A stretch of 64,000 bases of DNA from Novosphingobium pentaromativorans US6-1 (GCF_000767465.1 NZ_CP009292.1:692829-756828), one strand, 5' to 3'; positions 26,035-35,677 are shown, counted from the stretch's first letter. Notes: a model not told the origin generated them from the sequence alone. A program made the numbers and translations.

Positions 26035-26727
26035 ATGACCAGCGCCAGTCCCAGCTTCACTCCCCCGTTCCGACCCAAGTACATCAGCTTCGACTGCTAC
26101 GGCACGCTGATCCGCTTCCACATGTCGGAGATGGCCCGCGAGTTCTTCGCCGACCGCATCCCGGCAGAGGCCATGGATCACATGTGCTTCGTGTTTTCGA
26201 CCTATCGCTTCGACGAAGCGATGGGCCCCTGGCAGCCGTACCGCGAACTGCTCCGCAGCGCCGTGCGCCGTACCGCAAAGAAGTTCGGCGTCGAATACCG
26301 CGAAGCTGACGCAGATTCCATTTACGACATGGTCCCCAAATGGGGTCCGCATCCCGACGTGCCCGGCGGCCTTTCCAAGATTGCCGACAAGATCCCGCTC
26401 GTCATCCTCTCCAATGCGATGAACGATCAGATCCCGCAAAACGTGGCCCTGCTCGGCGCGCCCTTCCACCGTGTCTACACGGCCGAGAGCGCCCAGGCCT
26501 ACAAGCCGCGGATGCAGGCTTTCGAATACATGTTCGACCAGCTTGGCTGCGGGCCCGAGGTGATGATGCACGTTTCGTCCAGCTTCCGCTACGACCAGAA
26601 CACGGCGACCGACCTCGGCTTCGGCTGCCGCGTCTTCGTCGGGCGTGGCCACGAGCCGTCGAATGCCAATTATCGCGATGTCGAAATCCCCCACATCGGC
26701 TGCCTGCCGGCAGTCGTCGGCCTCTGA
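26035..26727 (+). CDS. Haloacid dehalogenase type II-like HAD hydrolase
   Basis: 230 residues from ATG 26035; a GTG at 26005 with GAGG five bases before it is an alternative start adding ten residues. HAD motif I is FDCYGTLI with nucleophile Asp20. Motif II is ILSNAM, motif III Lys is in AYKPRMQAF, and the late motif SSSFRYDQNTATDLGF is the type II haloacid form. Class members hydrolyse L-2-haloacids to D-2-hydroxyacids, but many relatives are plain phosphatases. The pairing with a D-2-hydroxyacid dehydrogenase just upstream would make chemical sense for a 2-haloacid route. Substrate unproven. Confidence 0.75.
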   Translation: MTSASPSFTPPFRPKYISFDCYGTLIRFHMSEMAREFFADRIPAEAMDHMCFVFSTYRFDEAMGPWQPYRELLRSAVRRTAKKFGVEYREADADSIYDMVPKWGPHPDVPGGLSKIADKIPLVILSNAMNDQIPQNVALLGAPFHRVYTAESAQAYKPRMQAFEYMFDQLGCGPEVMMHVSSSFRYDQNTATDLGFGCRVFVGRGHEPSNANYRDVEIPHIGCLPAVVGL

Positions 26728-26845
26728 GCGCCCGCAAGGTGACGGTCCCCCTCACCCGCCGCGTCTCGCGTCGCCCGTTCCCCCGACCGGGACGGCGCGA
26801 GGCGTTGGCGGTGGGGACGCAGATCTGCGCGATGGACATCACGGC

Positions 26846-28393
26846 ATGCTGATCGGCGGCGACCTCTCGAGGCGAAGCCTGATAGGCGCGGGACTTGCCG
26901 GAGCCGGCCTGCTCGCGCTGAGCGGTTGCGGCGGCGGCGAACGTAAGTCGACTCCCAGACGTGGCGGTGGCATTCGGGTCGCGACCCAGGCCGCCTCCAC
27001 TGCCGATACGCTCGACCCTGCCAAGGGCGCGCTGGCAACCGACTACACGCGCCATTTCATGCTCTACAACGGGCTGACCTGCATCGAGGACGAAAGCCTC
27101 GTACCGCGTCCGTCGCTCGCCAAGAGCTTCGAGAGCGCTGACCGGATTACCTGGCACTTCGAACTGCAGCGCGGCGTGCGCTTCCACGACGGAAGCGAAT
27201 TGACGGCGCAGGACGTCGTCTTCTCCCTGCTGCGCCACAAGGACCCGGCGGTCGGTTCGAAGATGGCGACAATCGCCGCCCAATTCGCAGACGTTCGCAG
27301 CGACGGCCGCTATGGCGTCACGATCCGGCTCACCGGAGCCAATGCCGACTTGCCCACGATCCTCGCCCAGTCGCACTTTCTGGTCGTGCGTGCCGGTCAG
27401 AACGCACCGGACGGCAATGGCACGGGCGCCTTCCGCCTTGCCGAATTCCAGCCCGGCGTGCGTACCGTAGTCGTGCGCAACGAGGAATACTGGATCCCGG
27501 GACGGCCGCATCTGGAACGCGTGGAACTGATCGCGATTCCCGACGAAGTCAGCCGCGTAAACGCCCTGCTTTCCGGCGACATCCAGCTGTGCAATGCCGT
27601 CAATCCCCGCTCCACCCGCAGGATTGAGGCCGATCCGCGCTACGCGACAATGGCAACGCCATCCGCGCTCTTCACCGATCTCATCATGCGCCAGGACCAG
27701 CTGCCGACCGGCAACCCGGATTTCGTGCAGGCGGTAAAACTGATGATCGACAGGCCGCTGATCAAGCGAGCCCTGTTCCGCAATTACGCAACGATCGCCA
27801 ACGACCAGCCGATCGCGCCGTTCCAGCGCTATTTCAACCCGGACCTACCGCAGACCGTGCTCGATCTCGACAAGGCGCGCTGGCATGTTCAGCGCGCCGG
27901 TCTGACCGGCGTGCGCATGCCTATCTTCGCCGCTACCGCAGCCGAGGGCTCGGTCGACATGGCCTCGATCATGCAGGAATACGGCTCCAAGGTCGGGCTG
28001 AACTTTGCGGTCAACCGGGTGCCTGCCGATGGTTACTGGTCAACACACTGGATGCGTCATCCGATGACTTTCGGAAACTGCAATCCGCGTCCGACCGCCG
28101 ACCTCATCTTCAGCCTCTTTTTCGATTCAAAGGCGGACTGGAACGAAAGCGGCTGGAAGAACGAACGCTTCGACCGCCTGCTGATCGAAGCCCGCGGCGA
28201 AGCCGACGAAGCGCGCCGTGGCGAACTCTACGGCGAAATGCAGCGCATCGTCCATGACAAGTGCGGCGTGGCAATTCCCGTCTTCATCAATCTGCTCGAT
28301 GGGCATGACCGCCGCCTCAAGGGCCTGCGCCCAGTCCCGCTCGGTGCCTTCATGGGTTATCGCTTCGCTGAATACGCATGGTGGGAGGACTGA
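26846..28393 (+). CDS. Peptide/nickel-type ABC substrate-binding lipoprotein
   Basis: Start ATG 26846 gives 515 residues beginning with a twin-arginine-like SRRSLIGAGLAGAGLLALSGC, which is also a lipobox (LSGC). The body is the SBP_bac_5 family: STADTLDPAKG near the start, MLYNGLTCIEDESLVPRPSLA, WHFELQRGVRFHDGSELTAQD and VVFSLLR. It would be a folded, lipid-anchored periplasmic binding protein feeding the permease genes that follow directly. The stop TGA overlaps the next ATG. Ligand unknown: this family binds oligopeptides, opines, nickel chelates and sugars. Confidence 0.88.
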   Translation: MLIGGDLSRRSLIGAGLAGAGLLALSGCGGGERKSTPRRGGGIRVATQAASTADTLDPAKGALATDYTRHFMLYNGLTCIEDESLVPRPSLAKSFESADRITWHFELQRGVRFHDGSELTAQDVVFSLLRHKDPAVGSKMATIAAQFADVRSDGRYGVTIRLTGANADLPTILAQSHFLVVRAGQNAPDGNGTGAFRLAEFQPGVRTVVVRNEEYWIPGRPHLERVELIAIPDEVSRVNALLSGDIQLCNAVNPRSTRRIEADPRYATMATPSALFTDLIMRQDQLPTGNPDFVQAVKLMIDRPLIKRALFRNYATIANDQPIAPFQRYFNPDLPQTVLDLDKARWHVQRAGLTGVRMPIFAATAAEGSVDMASIMQEYGSKVGLNFAVNRVPADGYWSTHWMRHPMTFGNCNPRPTADLIFSLFFDSKADWNESGWKNERFDRLLIEARGEADEARRGELYGEMQRIVHDKCGVAIPVFINLLDGHDRRLKGLRPVPLGAFMGYRFAEYAWWED

Positions 28394-29373
28394 TGTCGGC
28401 TCCTGCAGAAACCCCGTCCTCGATGGCCAAGCTCGCGCCGCTGATCATCAAGCGCGTACTGTCCTCGCTGCTCACTCTCTTTCTCGTTTCGCTGGTGATC
28501 TTCACGGTCAGCGGCCTGCTGCCCGGCGATGCAGCACAGGAAGTGCTCGGCCAGAGCGCAACGCCGGAGCAGGTTGCGGCCTTGCGCCACGAAATGGGCC
28601 TCGATCGCCCTGCGCATCTGCGGTACGTCACCTGGCTCGGCGGTATCGTGCGCGGCGATCCCGGCATGTCCTATGTCGCCAACATGCCGGTCAGCCAGAT
28701 CATTTCCGACCGACTGCCCAATTCGCTCACGCTGGCCGGGATCACCGCCGTGATCTCAACCGTCCTCGCCCTGATCATTGGTATTTCCAGTGCGATCAAT
28801 CGCGGCGGCAGGCTGGACAGCGCGCTGAACGTCACCACGCTCTCGCTCGTCGCCATGCCGGAGTTCCTGATCGCGACTCTGGGTGTCCTGATCTTCTCGG
28901 TAAAGCTGCTGTGGCTGCCCTCGATCGCAATGGTCACACCCGAGGCAGGCTGGAGCGCGATGCTGCGCTCGATGGCCCTGCCGGTTTTCTCGCTGACTTG
29001 CGTCGTTGTTGCGCAAATGGCCCGCATGACCCGCGCCGCCGTCGCGGATCAGCTGGACCGGCCCTACGTCGAGATGGCCAGGCTCAAGGGCGTGCCCTTC
29101 TCACGCATCGTCCTGTTCCACGTGATGCCCAATGCCGTTGGCCCGGTGGTCAACGCCATGGCCCTTTCCCTTTCCTACCTCATGGGCGGTGCCATTATCG
29201 TCGAGACGATCTTCAACTTTCCCGGCCTTGCCAGCCTGATGGTCAATGCCGTGACGAGCCGCGACATGCCTCTGCTGCAATCCTGCGCGATGATCTTCTG
29301 CGCGACCTATCTTGCCCTGATGCTGGTGGCTGACATCGTCGCCATCCTCGCCAACCCGAGGCTGCGCGCATGA
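28393..29373 (+). CDS. ABC transporter permease, DppB type
   Basis: 326 residues from ATG 28393, with GGAGG at 28383-28387 and a TGATG junction with the binding-protein gene. N-terminal helix (RVLSSLLTLFLVSLVIFTVSG), the DppB loop LPGDAAQEVLGQSATPEQ, and the permease signature RAAVADQLDRPYVEMARLKGV...NAVGPVVNAMAL that contacts the ATPase. Six membrane helices. First half of the importer channel. Confidence 0.9.
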   Translation: MSAPAETPSSMAKLAPLIIKRVLSSLLTLFLVSLVIFTVSGLLPGDAAQEVLGQSATPEQVAALRHEMGLDRPAHLRYVTWLGGIVRGDPGMSYVANMPVSQIISDRLPNSLTLAGITAVISTVLALIIGISSAINRGGRLDSALNVTTLSLVAMPEFLIATLGVLIFSVKLLWLPSIAMVTPEAGWSAMLRSMALPVFSLTCVVVAQMARMTRAAVADQLDRPYVEMARLKGVPFSRIVLFHVMPNAVGPVVNAMALSLSYLMGGAIIVETIFNFPGLASLMVNAVTSRDMPLLQSCAMIFCATYLALMLVADIVAILANPRLRA

Positions 29374-30194
29374 GCGGTAAACTGACATCCTTCCTGCGCG
29401 GACTGCCGGTGTCCGGCCGCATCGGTCTTGCACTCGTCGTCTTCTGGCTCGTCGTGGCTCTCGTAGGCCCGTGGCTCGCACCCTATTCGGTCGGCGCCTT
29501 CGTTGATCAGGACGTCTTCAGCGGAATCTCATCGCAGTTCTGGCTGGGCAGCGATTACCTGGGCCGAGACGTTCTCAGCCGCGTCCTGTGGGGTTCGCGC
29601 TATACCGTTTTCCTCGCGCTGGGCGCAGCGATGATCGCTGTGTGCATCGGGACCTCGTTTGCATTGCTCGCCGCCATCCGCGGGGGCTGGACCGACGAAG
29701 TGATCTCGCGTGCGATGGACACCTTCATCTCGATCCCTTCGAAGATCTTCGCGCTGGTCCTCGTCGCTGCTTTCGGTTCCTCGCTCTCACTGCTGCTGGT
29801 GATCGCCGCCGCCACTTACGTGCCCGGCAATTTTCGCATCGCGCGGGCGCTGGCGATGAACCTGGTGGCCCTCGACTTCGTGCAGGTCGCGCGCGCCCGC
29901 GGTGAAGGCTCGGTCCACATTGCCCTGCGCGAAGTGCTGCCGAACATGATCCATCCCCTGCTGGCCGACACCGGCCTGCGCTTCGTCTTCGTCGTCCTGC
30001 TGCTGTCGGGCCTGAGCTTCCTGGGCCTTGGCGTCCAGCCGCCCCATGCCGACCTCGGCTCGCTGGTGCGCGAGAACATCTCGGGGATCACCGAAGGCGC
30101 GCTGGCGATCATTGTCCCCGCGCTGGCGATCGCCACGCTGACAGTCGGCGCGAACCTGCTGATCGATGCCCTCAAGCCGGGAGGCAAGGCATGA
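29370..30194 (+). CDS. ABC transporter permease, DppC type
   Basis: 274 residues; ATGA overlap with the preceding permease and with the following ATPase gene. The DppC N-terminal segment is present (GLALVVFWLVVALVGPWLAP), then FWLGSDYLGRDVLSRVLWGSR and the EAA-type loop DFVQVARARGEGSVHIALRE...LPNMIHPLL. Second half of the channel. Confidence 0.9.
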   Translation: MSGKLTSFLRGLPVSGRIGLALVVFWLVVALVGPWLAPYSVGAFVDQDVFSGISSQFWLGSDYLGRDVLSRVLWGSRYTVFLALGAAMIAVCIGTSFALLAAIRGGWTDEVISRAMDTFISIPSKIFALVLVAAFGSSLSLLLVIAAATYVPGNFRIARALAMNLVALDFVQVARARGEGSVHIALREVLPNMIHPLLADTGLRFVFVVLLLSGLSFLGLGVQPPHADLGSLVRENISGITEGALAIIVPALAIATLTVGANLLIDALKPGGKA

Positions 30195-32008
30195 ACGCGC
30201 CCGCAGTCGAAGTCAGCGGCCTCGTCATCGACGTCGCCCGCCCCGACGGTACCCGCAAGGCTATCGTCGAGGACGTGTCCTTCGCCATCCCCAAGGGCGA
30301 GGTACTGGCGCTGATCGGCGAATCCGGCTCGGGCAAGACGACCATCGCCCTGTCCATGATGGGCTACTCGCGCTTCGGCGCGCGCATTTCGGCCGAATGC
30401 ATTCGCGTGGGGGACATGCGCATCGACCGCATGGCCGAAAACGAACTGCCCACGATCCGCGGACGGCGCATTTCCTATATCGCGCAAAGTGCGGCCGCCG
30501 CCTTCAATCCCTCGCGCCCGATCATGGCCCAGGTCATCGAACCGCTCCTGGTCCATCGTCTGGCCGATCGCAGGACGGCGGAAGCCAAGGCAATCGAGAT
30601 CTTTCGCTCGCTTGCCCTGCCCTCACCCGAGACCATCGGGCAGCGTTACCCGCATCAGGTCTCGGGCGGACAGCTTCAGCGGCTCATGGCGGCCATGGCG
30701 CTTATCACCGATCCCGAACTGGTCATCCTCGACGAGCCGACCACGGCCCTCGACGTGACCACGCAGGTCGAAGTGCTGCATACCTTCAAGTCTGCCATTG
30801 CCGCCAGCGGTGCCACCGCGATCTACGTCAGCCACGACCTTGCCGTTGTCGCCCAGGTTGCCGATCGCATTGTCGTGCTCAAGAACGGGCGCACGAGCGA
30901 GGAAGGCACCGCGGAGCAGATCCTCGAGGCCCCTTCCAGCGACTATACCAAGTCGCTCCTAGCGGCTGCGCATCCGGCTGTCCGACCGTCGGCCGACGCA
31001 AGCGAAGACAATGTGCTGACTGTTTCGGCAATCAGGGCGGGATATGGCCGCATCGTCGATGGCCAGCCCGCAATTCCGGTATTGAGCAATGTCGGCTTCA
31101 CCCTGAAGCGCGGAGCGACCATCGGGGTCATCGGCGAGTCCGGGTCCGGCAAGTCGACCCTGGCGCGCGTGATAGCCGGCCTCCTTCCTGCGGCCGGCGG
31201 TGAAGTCCAACTCGACGGCGATGTCCTTCCCGCCGACATGGCAGATCGCAGCCGCGAACAACTGCGACGCATCCAGATGGTCTTCCAGAATGCCGATACC
31301 GCGCTCAATCCCGCGCATACCGTCGGGGAAATCCTTTCGCGCCCGCTCGCCTTCTACCACGGGCTCAAGGGGGCCGCTGCCGCGGCACGGGTCGCCGAGC
31401 TACTCGACATCATACAGCTTCCCCGCGGACTGGAGACGCGCCGCAGCACGGAATTGTCGGGCGGACAGAAGCAGCGCATCAATCTTGCGCGCGCGCTGGC
31501 GGCCGAGCCGGACGTGTTGCTCTGCGACGAAGTGACCTCCGCGCTCGACACCGTCGTGGGTGCGGCGATACTCGACCTCATCGACGAGTTGCGGCGCAAG
31601 CTGGGCATCGCCACCGTCTTCATCAGTCACGACATCTCAACGGTGAAGGCATTTTGCGACAAGATGCTCGTGCTCTATTCCGGCACGGCGGTTGAACTGT
31701 CGCGGCAGGCCGAATTTGCCGGCGCGATCCGTCATCCTTACACGCGGTTGCTGGTCGATTCGGTGCCTGACATGGACCGGAGCTGGCTCACCCACCGCGC
31801 TGCCGTGGAACGCGCCGCGATGCCGGGCGCTTCGCTCAGGAATGCCGCAGGGGAGGCGCTGTGCCGCTTCCTGCCGCGCTGCCCTGCAGCGATCGCGGGG
31901 ACCTGCGATGCCGTGCCTGCCCCGCTGCGCGAAAGCGCAGGACAGGCGATCCTGTGCCATCATACGCTTGCCGATCTTTCATCGGCAGCCTCGGCAGAAA
32001 TTCGATAG
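30191..32008 (+). CDS. Fused double ATP-binding protein of peptide-type ABC importer (DppD-DppF)
   Basis: 605 residues carrying two complete nucleotide-binding domains. The first has Walker A GESGSGKTT near 44, signature SGGQLQRLM and Walker B LVILDEPTTALD. The second has Walker A GESGSGKST near 318, signature LSGGQKQRINLARAL and Walker B DVLLCDEVTSALD. Each repeat matches DppD and DppF respectively, joined by an acidic linker near 270-280. A C-terminal oligopeptide-transporter tail has four cysteines (LCRFLPRCPAAIAGTC...ILCHH), as in DppD/OppF proteins that hold an Fe-S-like Cys4 motif. It completes the four-gene importer. Confidence 0.92.
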   Translation: MNAPAVEVSGLVIDVARPDGTRKAIVEDVSFAIPKGEVLALIGESGSGKTTIALSMMGYSRFGARISAECIRVGDMRIDRMAENELPTIRGRRISYIAQSAAAAFNPSRPIMAQVIEPLLVHRLADRRTAEAKAIEIFRSLALPSPETIGQRYPHQVSGGQLQRLMAAMALITDPELVILDEPTTALDVTTQVEVLHTFKSAIAASGATAIYVSHDLAVVAQVADRIVVLKNGRTSEEGTAEQILEAPSSDYTKSLLAAAHPAVRPSADASEDNVLTVSAIRAGYGRIVDGQPAIPVLSNVGFTLKRGATIGVIGESGSGKSTLARVIAGLLPAAGGEVQLDGDVLPADMADRSREQLRRIQMVFQNADTALNPAHTVGEILSRPLAFYHGLKGAAAAARVAELLDIIQLPRGLETRRSTELSGGQKQRINLARALAAEPDVLLCDEVTSALDTVVGAAILDLIDELRRKLGIATVFISHDISTVKAFCDKMLVLYSGTAVELSRQAEFAGAIRHPYTRLLVDSVPDMDRSWLTHRAAVERAAMPGASLRNAAGEALCRFLPRCPAAIAGTCDAVPAPLRESAGQAILCHHTLADLSSAASAEIR

Positions 32009-32036
32009 GCCATGCCGGGGAACCATCCGGCATGGC
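32009..32036 (+). terminator. Hairpin ending the ABC operon
   Basis: GCCATGCCGG pairs with CCGGCATGGC around an eight-base loop, starting directly after the ATPase stop codon. No strong T-run follows. Confidence 0.6.
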
Positions 32037-32158
32037 GCAATATTGTTCCGATTAGCCGGGAAAACCGGCAGCCCATGCCTTTGCGCAATCGCTAGAGGGC
32101 AGCTGAATTCAACGGTCCGGCCCCCTGCATTTCGCCGGACCGAAACGGAGAAATCGAC

Positions 32159-33013
32159 ATGGTGGTTGCGACGAAGGCCCCCAACGTATTGCGAGACATG
32201 AGTGTGGAGGACTTGCACCGCGCAGTCGAGCTTTCCGCCGAGCAGTCCTGGCCGCACCGCACCGAGGACTGGGAGCTGTTCTACGAACTTGGCGAGGGCA
32301 TTGTCGCTGAATGCGAAGGCAAGATCGTCGGTTCGATCATGGCCTGGCGCTTCGGTGGAAACTACGCCTCGATCGGCATGGTCATCGTCACCCCCGAAAA
32401 GCAAGGCGAAGGCATCGGTCGCCAACTGATGGAAGCCATGCTTGACCGCCTCGAAGGCTGGAACATCACGCTCAATGCCACGGCGGAAGGTCTGCCGCTC
32501 TACACCAAGCTGGGCTTCGAGCCTTTCGCCACCGTTCACCAGCATCAGGGGCTGGCCCCGACGATGCCTCTGGCCGATCTGCGCCCGGGTGAGCGCGTGC
32601 GCCCGATGGGAGCCACCGACGACATGCTGCCCGCACTCTACAGCCAGACGCTGGGCATGGACCGCGATGCCTTCTTCGAACGCATCTCGCGCGACAGCCA
32701 GTCGGTGGTGCTTTCGCGCGATCACGAACCGGTCGGCTTCGCGCTGCTGCGCCGTTTCGGGCGCGGACGCGTCATCGCCCCGATCGTCGCGCCGGATCTT
32801 GGCGGAGCGCAGGCGCTGGTGACGCACTGGCTGGGTGCAAAGGCTGGCAGGTTCTGCAGGATCGACGCGCTGGTCGGCACCGGCCTGTCCGAATGGCTCG
32901 AGGATATCGGCCTGCCCAGCGTGGGCAAGGTCACGACGATGGTCCGCGGCAAAGCGCCGAAGGGCTCGGGTCCGGCGAAAGTCTTCGCTGTCGCCTCGCA
33001 GGCGTTCGGCTGA
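32159..33013 (+). CDS. GNAT acetyltransferase with C-terminal YitH/HolE-type domain
   Basis: 284 residues. N-terminal GNAT fold with the acetyl-CoA loop EKQGEGIGRQLMEAML near 78-93 and GLPLYTKLGFEPF. Beyond residue 135 a second domain (GERVRPMGATDDMLPALYSQTLGM...LSRDHEPVGFALLRRFGRGRVIAPIVA) matches the Acetyltransf_18 type. CGGAGAAA precedes the ATG. Its stop overlaps the ATG of the aldehyde dehydrogenase (TGATG), so it belongs to that operon. A paralog lies at 41200-42045. It probably N-acetylates an amine of the pathway or detoxifies an intermediate. Confidence 0.82.
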   Translation: MVVATKAPNVLRDMSVEDLHRAVELSAEQSWPHRTEDWELFYELGEGIVAECEGKIVGSIMAWRFGGNYASIGMVIVTPEKQGEGIGRQLMEAMLDRLEGWNITLNATAEGLPLYTKLGFEPFATVHQHQGLAPTMPLADLRPGERVRPMGATDDMLPALYSQTLGMDRDAFFERISRDSQSVVLSRDHEPVGFALLRRFGRGRVIAPIVAPDLGGAQALVTHWLGAKAGRFCRIDALVGTGLSEWLEDIGLPSVGKVTTMVRGKAPKGSGPAKVFAVASQAFG

Positions 33014-34485
33014 TGCTGGAGCTGCGCGACCCCTCGCTGCTGCGCCAGGCAGCGCTCATCTCCGGCGAATGGCTGGTGGCCGACAAGGCGTCGGGCATCG
33101 CTGTCGACAACCCGGCCGACGGCAGTCTCGTGGGCATGGTGCCTCCCTGCGGCCGCTCCGAGACGCAGGCCGCCATCGATGCCGCCATGGCAGCCTGGCC
33201 CGATTGGCGCGCCCGCACGGCGGGTGAACGCTGCGCCCTGGTCGAGCGCTGGCATGCTCTCGTCCTCGAAAATGCCGACGACCTGGCACGGATCATGACA
33301 GCCGAGCAGGGCAAGCCGCTGGCCGAAGCCCAGGGCGAAATTCGCTATGCAGCTACCTTCATCAAGTGGTTTGCCGAGGAAGGCCGCCGGGTCGGCGCGC
33401 GCAACGTCACATCGCCGGAACGCGATCGCCGCATTCTGGTGCTGACCGAGCCGGTCGGGCCGAGCGCCATCATCACGCCGTGGAACTTCCCGGCTGCGAT
33501 GATTACCCGCAAGTGCGCGCCTGCGCTCGCGGCCGGTTGTCCGGTGATCATCAAGCCATCCGAATTCACACCCTTCAGCGCCCTGGCGATGGCCGAGCTG
33601 GCGCTGCGGGCAGGCATTCCGGCTGGATTGATCCATGTCCTGACCGGCATGCCGCAGGAAATCGGCGAGACCTTTGCGGCCAGCCCGGACGTGCGAAAGC
33701 TCTCCTTCACCGGATCGACCCGGGTCGGATCGCTGCTGATGCGTCAATGCGCAGATACCATCAAGCGGATAAGCCTGGAACTGGGCGGCAATGCCCCGCT
33801 GATCGTGTTCGAGGACGCCGACCTCGACCTTGCCGTCAAGGCGGCCATGGTCAGCAAGTTCCGCAATTCGGGCCAGACCTGCGTATGCGCGAACCGAATT
33901 TTCGTCCAATCGTCCGTGCATGACGAATTTGCCGCCCGGCTTTCTGCCGCCGTGTCCGCGCTCCACGCAGCGCCCGGTTTCGAGGCCGGAGCGACAGTTG
34001 GTCCGTTGATCAATGCCGCTGCCGTCACCAAGGTATCCGAGCACGTTGCCGATGCGCTGGATCGCGGCGGGCGCCTTGTCGCATCGGGCAGCGGGCGCGA
34101 GGACGGCAATTTCGTGCGCCCGGTGGTCATCACCGATGCCCATGCCGACATGCGGCTGGCCAGCGAGGAGACCTTCGGGCCCGTCGCGCCTCTGTTCCGC
34201 TTCGAGGACGAGGCGCAGGCCATCGCCATGGCCAACGATACGCCCTATGGCCTGGCGAGCTACTTCTACACCCGCGACCTTTCGCGCTCCTTCCGTGTTG
34301 CCGAAGCGCTGGAAGCAGGCATGGTGGCCCTCAATACCGGTTCGATCGCCATGGAAGTGGCGCCTTTCGGCGGCGTGAAGGCATCGGGCCTCGGTCGCGA
34401 AGGCGGCACGGCGGGCATCGAGGAATATCTGGAAACCAAGGCCTTCCACATCGGCGGGCTGGAACTGCAAGAGGCACAGGCATGA
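33013..34485 (+). CDS. gabD: Succinate-semialdehyde dehydrogenase-type ALDH
   Basis: 490 residues from the ATG that overlaps the acetyltransferase stop. Complete aldehyde dehydrogenase: NAD site VGPSAIITPWNFPAAM, catalytic Glu256 in SLELGGNAP and Cys290 in SGQTCVCANR. The DxTSxVGSLLM region (KLSFTGSTRVGSLLMRQCAD) and ALEAGMVALNTG are those of SSADH (GabD). It oxidises succinate or a related semialdehyde made by the transaminase downstream. Overlaps the next gene by ATGA. Confidence 0.87.
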   Translation: MLELRDPSLLRQAALISGEWLVADKASGIAVDNPADGSLVGMVPPCGRSETQAAIDAAMAAWPDWRARTAGERCALVERWHALVLENADDLARIMTAEQGKPLAEAQGEIRYAATFIKWFAEEGRRVGARNVTSPERDRRILVLTEPVGPSAIITPWNFPAAMITRKCAPALAAGCPVIIKPSEFTPFSALAMAELALRAGIPAGLIHVLTGMPQEIGETFAASPDVRKLSFTGSTRVGSLLMRQCADTIKRISLELGGNAPLIVFEDADLDLAVKAAMVSKFRNSGQTCVCANRIFVQSSVHDEFAARLSAAVSALHAAPGFEAGATVGPLINAAAVTKVSEHVADALDRGGRLVASGSGREDGNFVRPVVITDAHADMRLASEETFGPVAPLFRFEDEAQAIAMANDTPYGLASYFYTRDLSRSFRVAEALEAGMVALNTGSIAMEVAPFGGVKASGLGREGGTAGIEEYLETKAFHIGGLELQEAQA

Positions 34486-35558
34486 GCGCGAAGCGCCGCT
34501 ATTCGATCGCAGTCCTCCCGGGTGACGGCATCGGCAAGGAAGTCATGCCCGAAGGCACGCGAGCTCTCGAAGCCGCAGCCTCCGCCCACGGCTTCGAGCT
34601 GGACCTGCAGTGGCACGATTTCGCCAGCTGCGATTACTACGCGAAGCATGGGCAGATGATGCCTGACGACTGGAAGGATCGCATCGGCAAGGTCGACGCG
34701 ATCTTCTTCGGTGCAGTCGGCTGGCCCGACACGGTGCCGGACCATGTTTCCCTTTGGCAGTCGCTCCTGCAGTTCCGCCGCGAATTCGACCAGTACGTCA
34801 ACCTGCGCCCGGTGCGCCTGATGCCGGGCGTGCCCTGCCCGCTGGCGGGCCGCAAGCCGGGCGACATCGACTTCTGGGTCGTGCGCGAGAATACCGAAGG
34901 CGAATACAGCTCCGTGGGCGGACACATGTTCACGGGCACGGACCGCGAAATCGTGATCCAGGAAACGGTGATGACCCGCCATGGCGTCGACCGTGTCCTG
35001 CGCTATGCCTTCGACCTTGCGGCCAAGCGCGAGCGCAGGCACGTGACCAGCGCTACCAAATCCAACGGCATCGCCATCACCATGCCGTTCTGGGACAAGC
35101 GCGTCGAAGCCATCGGCGCCGAATATCCCGAGGTCACGCACGACAAGTATCACATCGATATCCTCACCGCGCAGTTCGTCATGAACCCGCAGCGTTTCGA
35201 TGTCGTCGTCGCATCCAATCTCTTCGGCGATATCCTGTCGGACCTTGGACCTGCCTGCACCGGCACGATCGGCGTTGCCCCTTCCGCCAACATCAATCCG
35301 GACGGGACGCACCCTTCCCTGTTCGAACCCGTCCACGGCTCCGCGCCGGATATCGCGGGTAAGGGCATTGCCAACCCGGTCGGCCAGATCTGGTCCGCGT
35401 CGATGATGCTGGAACACTTGGGCGAGGCCGAAGCGGCAGCTTCGATCATGCGCGCGATCGAAGCGACTCTCGCATCCGAGAACGGGCGCACCGGCGACCT
35501 GGGCGGCAAGGCGAACACCGTTTCCTGCGGCAAGGCCGTGGCTTCGTTGATCGGCTGA
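34482..35558 (+). CDS. Tartrate/malate-type beta-decarboxylating dehydrogenase
   Basis: 358 residues of the isocitrate/isopropylmalate dehydrogenase family. The best fit is tartrate dehydrogenase: IAVLPGDGIGKEVMPEG at the start, FFGAVGWPDTVPDHVSLW, then LRPVRLMPG and DFWVVRENTEGEYSSVGG. The metal-binding Asp residues are in VASNLFGDILSDL and the NAD site in EPVHGSAPDIAGKGIANP. Enzymes of this type act on tartrate, D-malate or similar 2-hydroxyacids. It is coupled to the ALDH gene by an ATGA overlap, so it likely handles a four-carbon product of the same pathway. Confidence 0.85.
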   Translation: MSAKRRYSIAVLPGDGIGKEVMPEGTRALEAAASAHGFELDLQWHDFASCDYYAKHGQMMPDDWKDRIGKVDAIFFGAVGWPDTVPDHVSLWQSLLQFRREFDQYVNLRPVRLMPGVPCPLAGRKPGDIDFWVVRENTEGEYSSVGGHMFTGTDREIVIQETVMTRHGVDRVLRYAFDLAAKRERRHVTSATKSNGIAITMPFWDKRVEAIGAEYPEVTHDKYHIDILTAQFVMNPQRFDVVVASNLFGDILSDLGPACTGTIGVAPSANINPDGTHPSLFEPVHGSAPDIAGKGIANPVGQIWSASMMLEHLGEAEAAASIMRAIEATLASENGRTGDLGGKANTVSCGKAVASLIG

Positions 35559-35564
35559 ATCGCT

Positions 35565-35604
35565 CGTGGCAGGGAGCGGCATAATCTGCTGCCACCCTGC
35601 CACG
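35565..35604 (+). terminator. Hairpin after the GNAT-ALDH-dehydrogenase operon
   Basis: CGTGGCAGGG pairs with CCCTGCCACG across 20 bases that contain a short inner stem. It begins six bases after the stop codon. Only a weak T-run follows. Confidence 0.6.
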
Positions 35605-35677
35605 ATTTGCCCGCTGGAGGTGACGGCGGGCCTTATTTCAGCGCAACCCGCCGGATGCGTGCGATAGCATCGACGGC

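Noticed and set aside
32722..34470. 582-codon minus-strand frame opposite the semialdehyde dehydrogenase
   Set aside because: The plus strand carries a complete ALDH with catalytic Glu and Cys; the minus frame has no recognisable domains.
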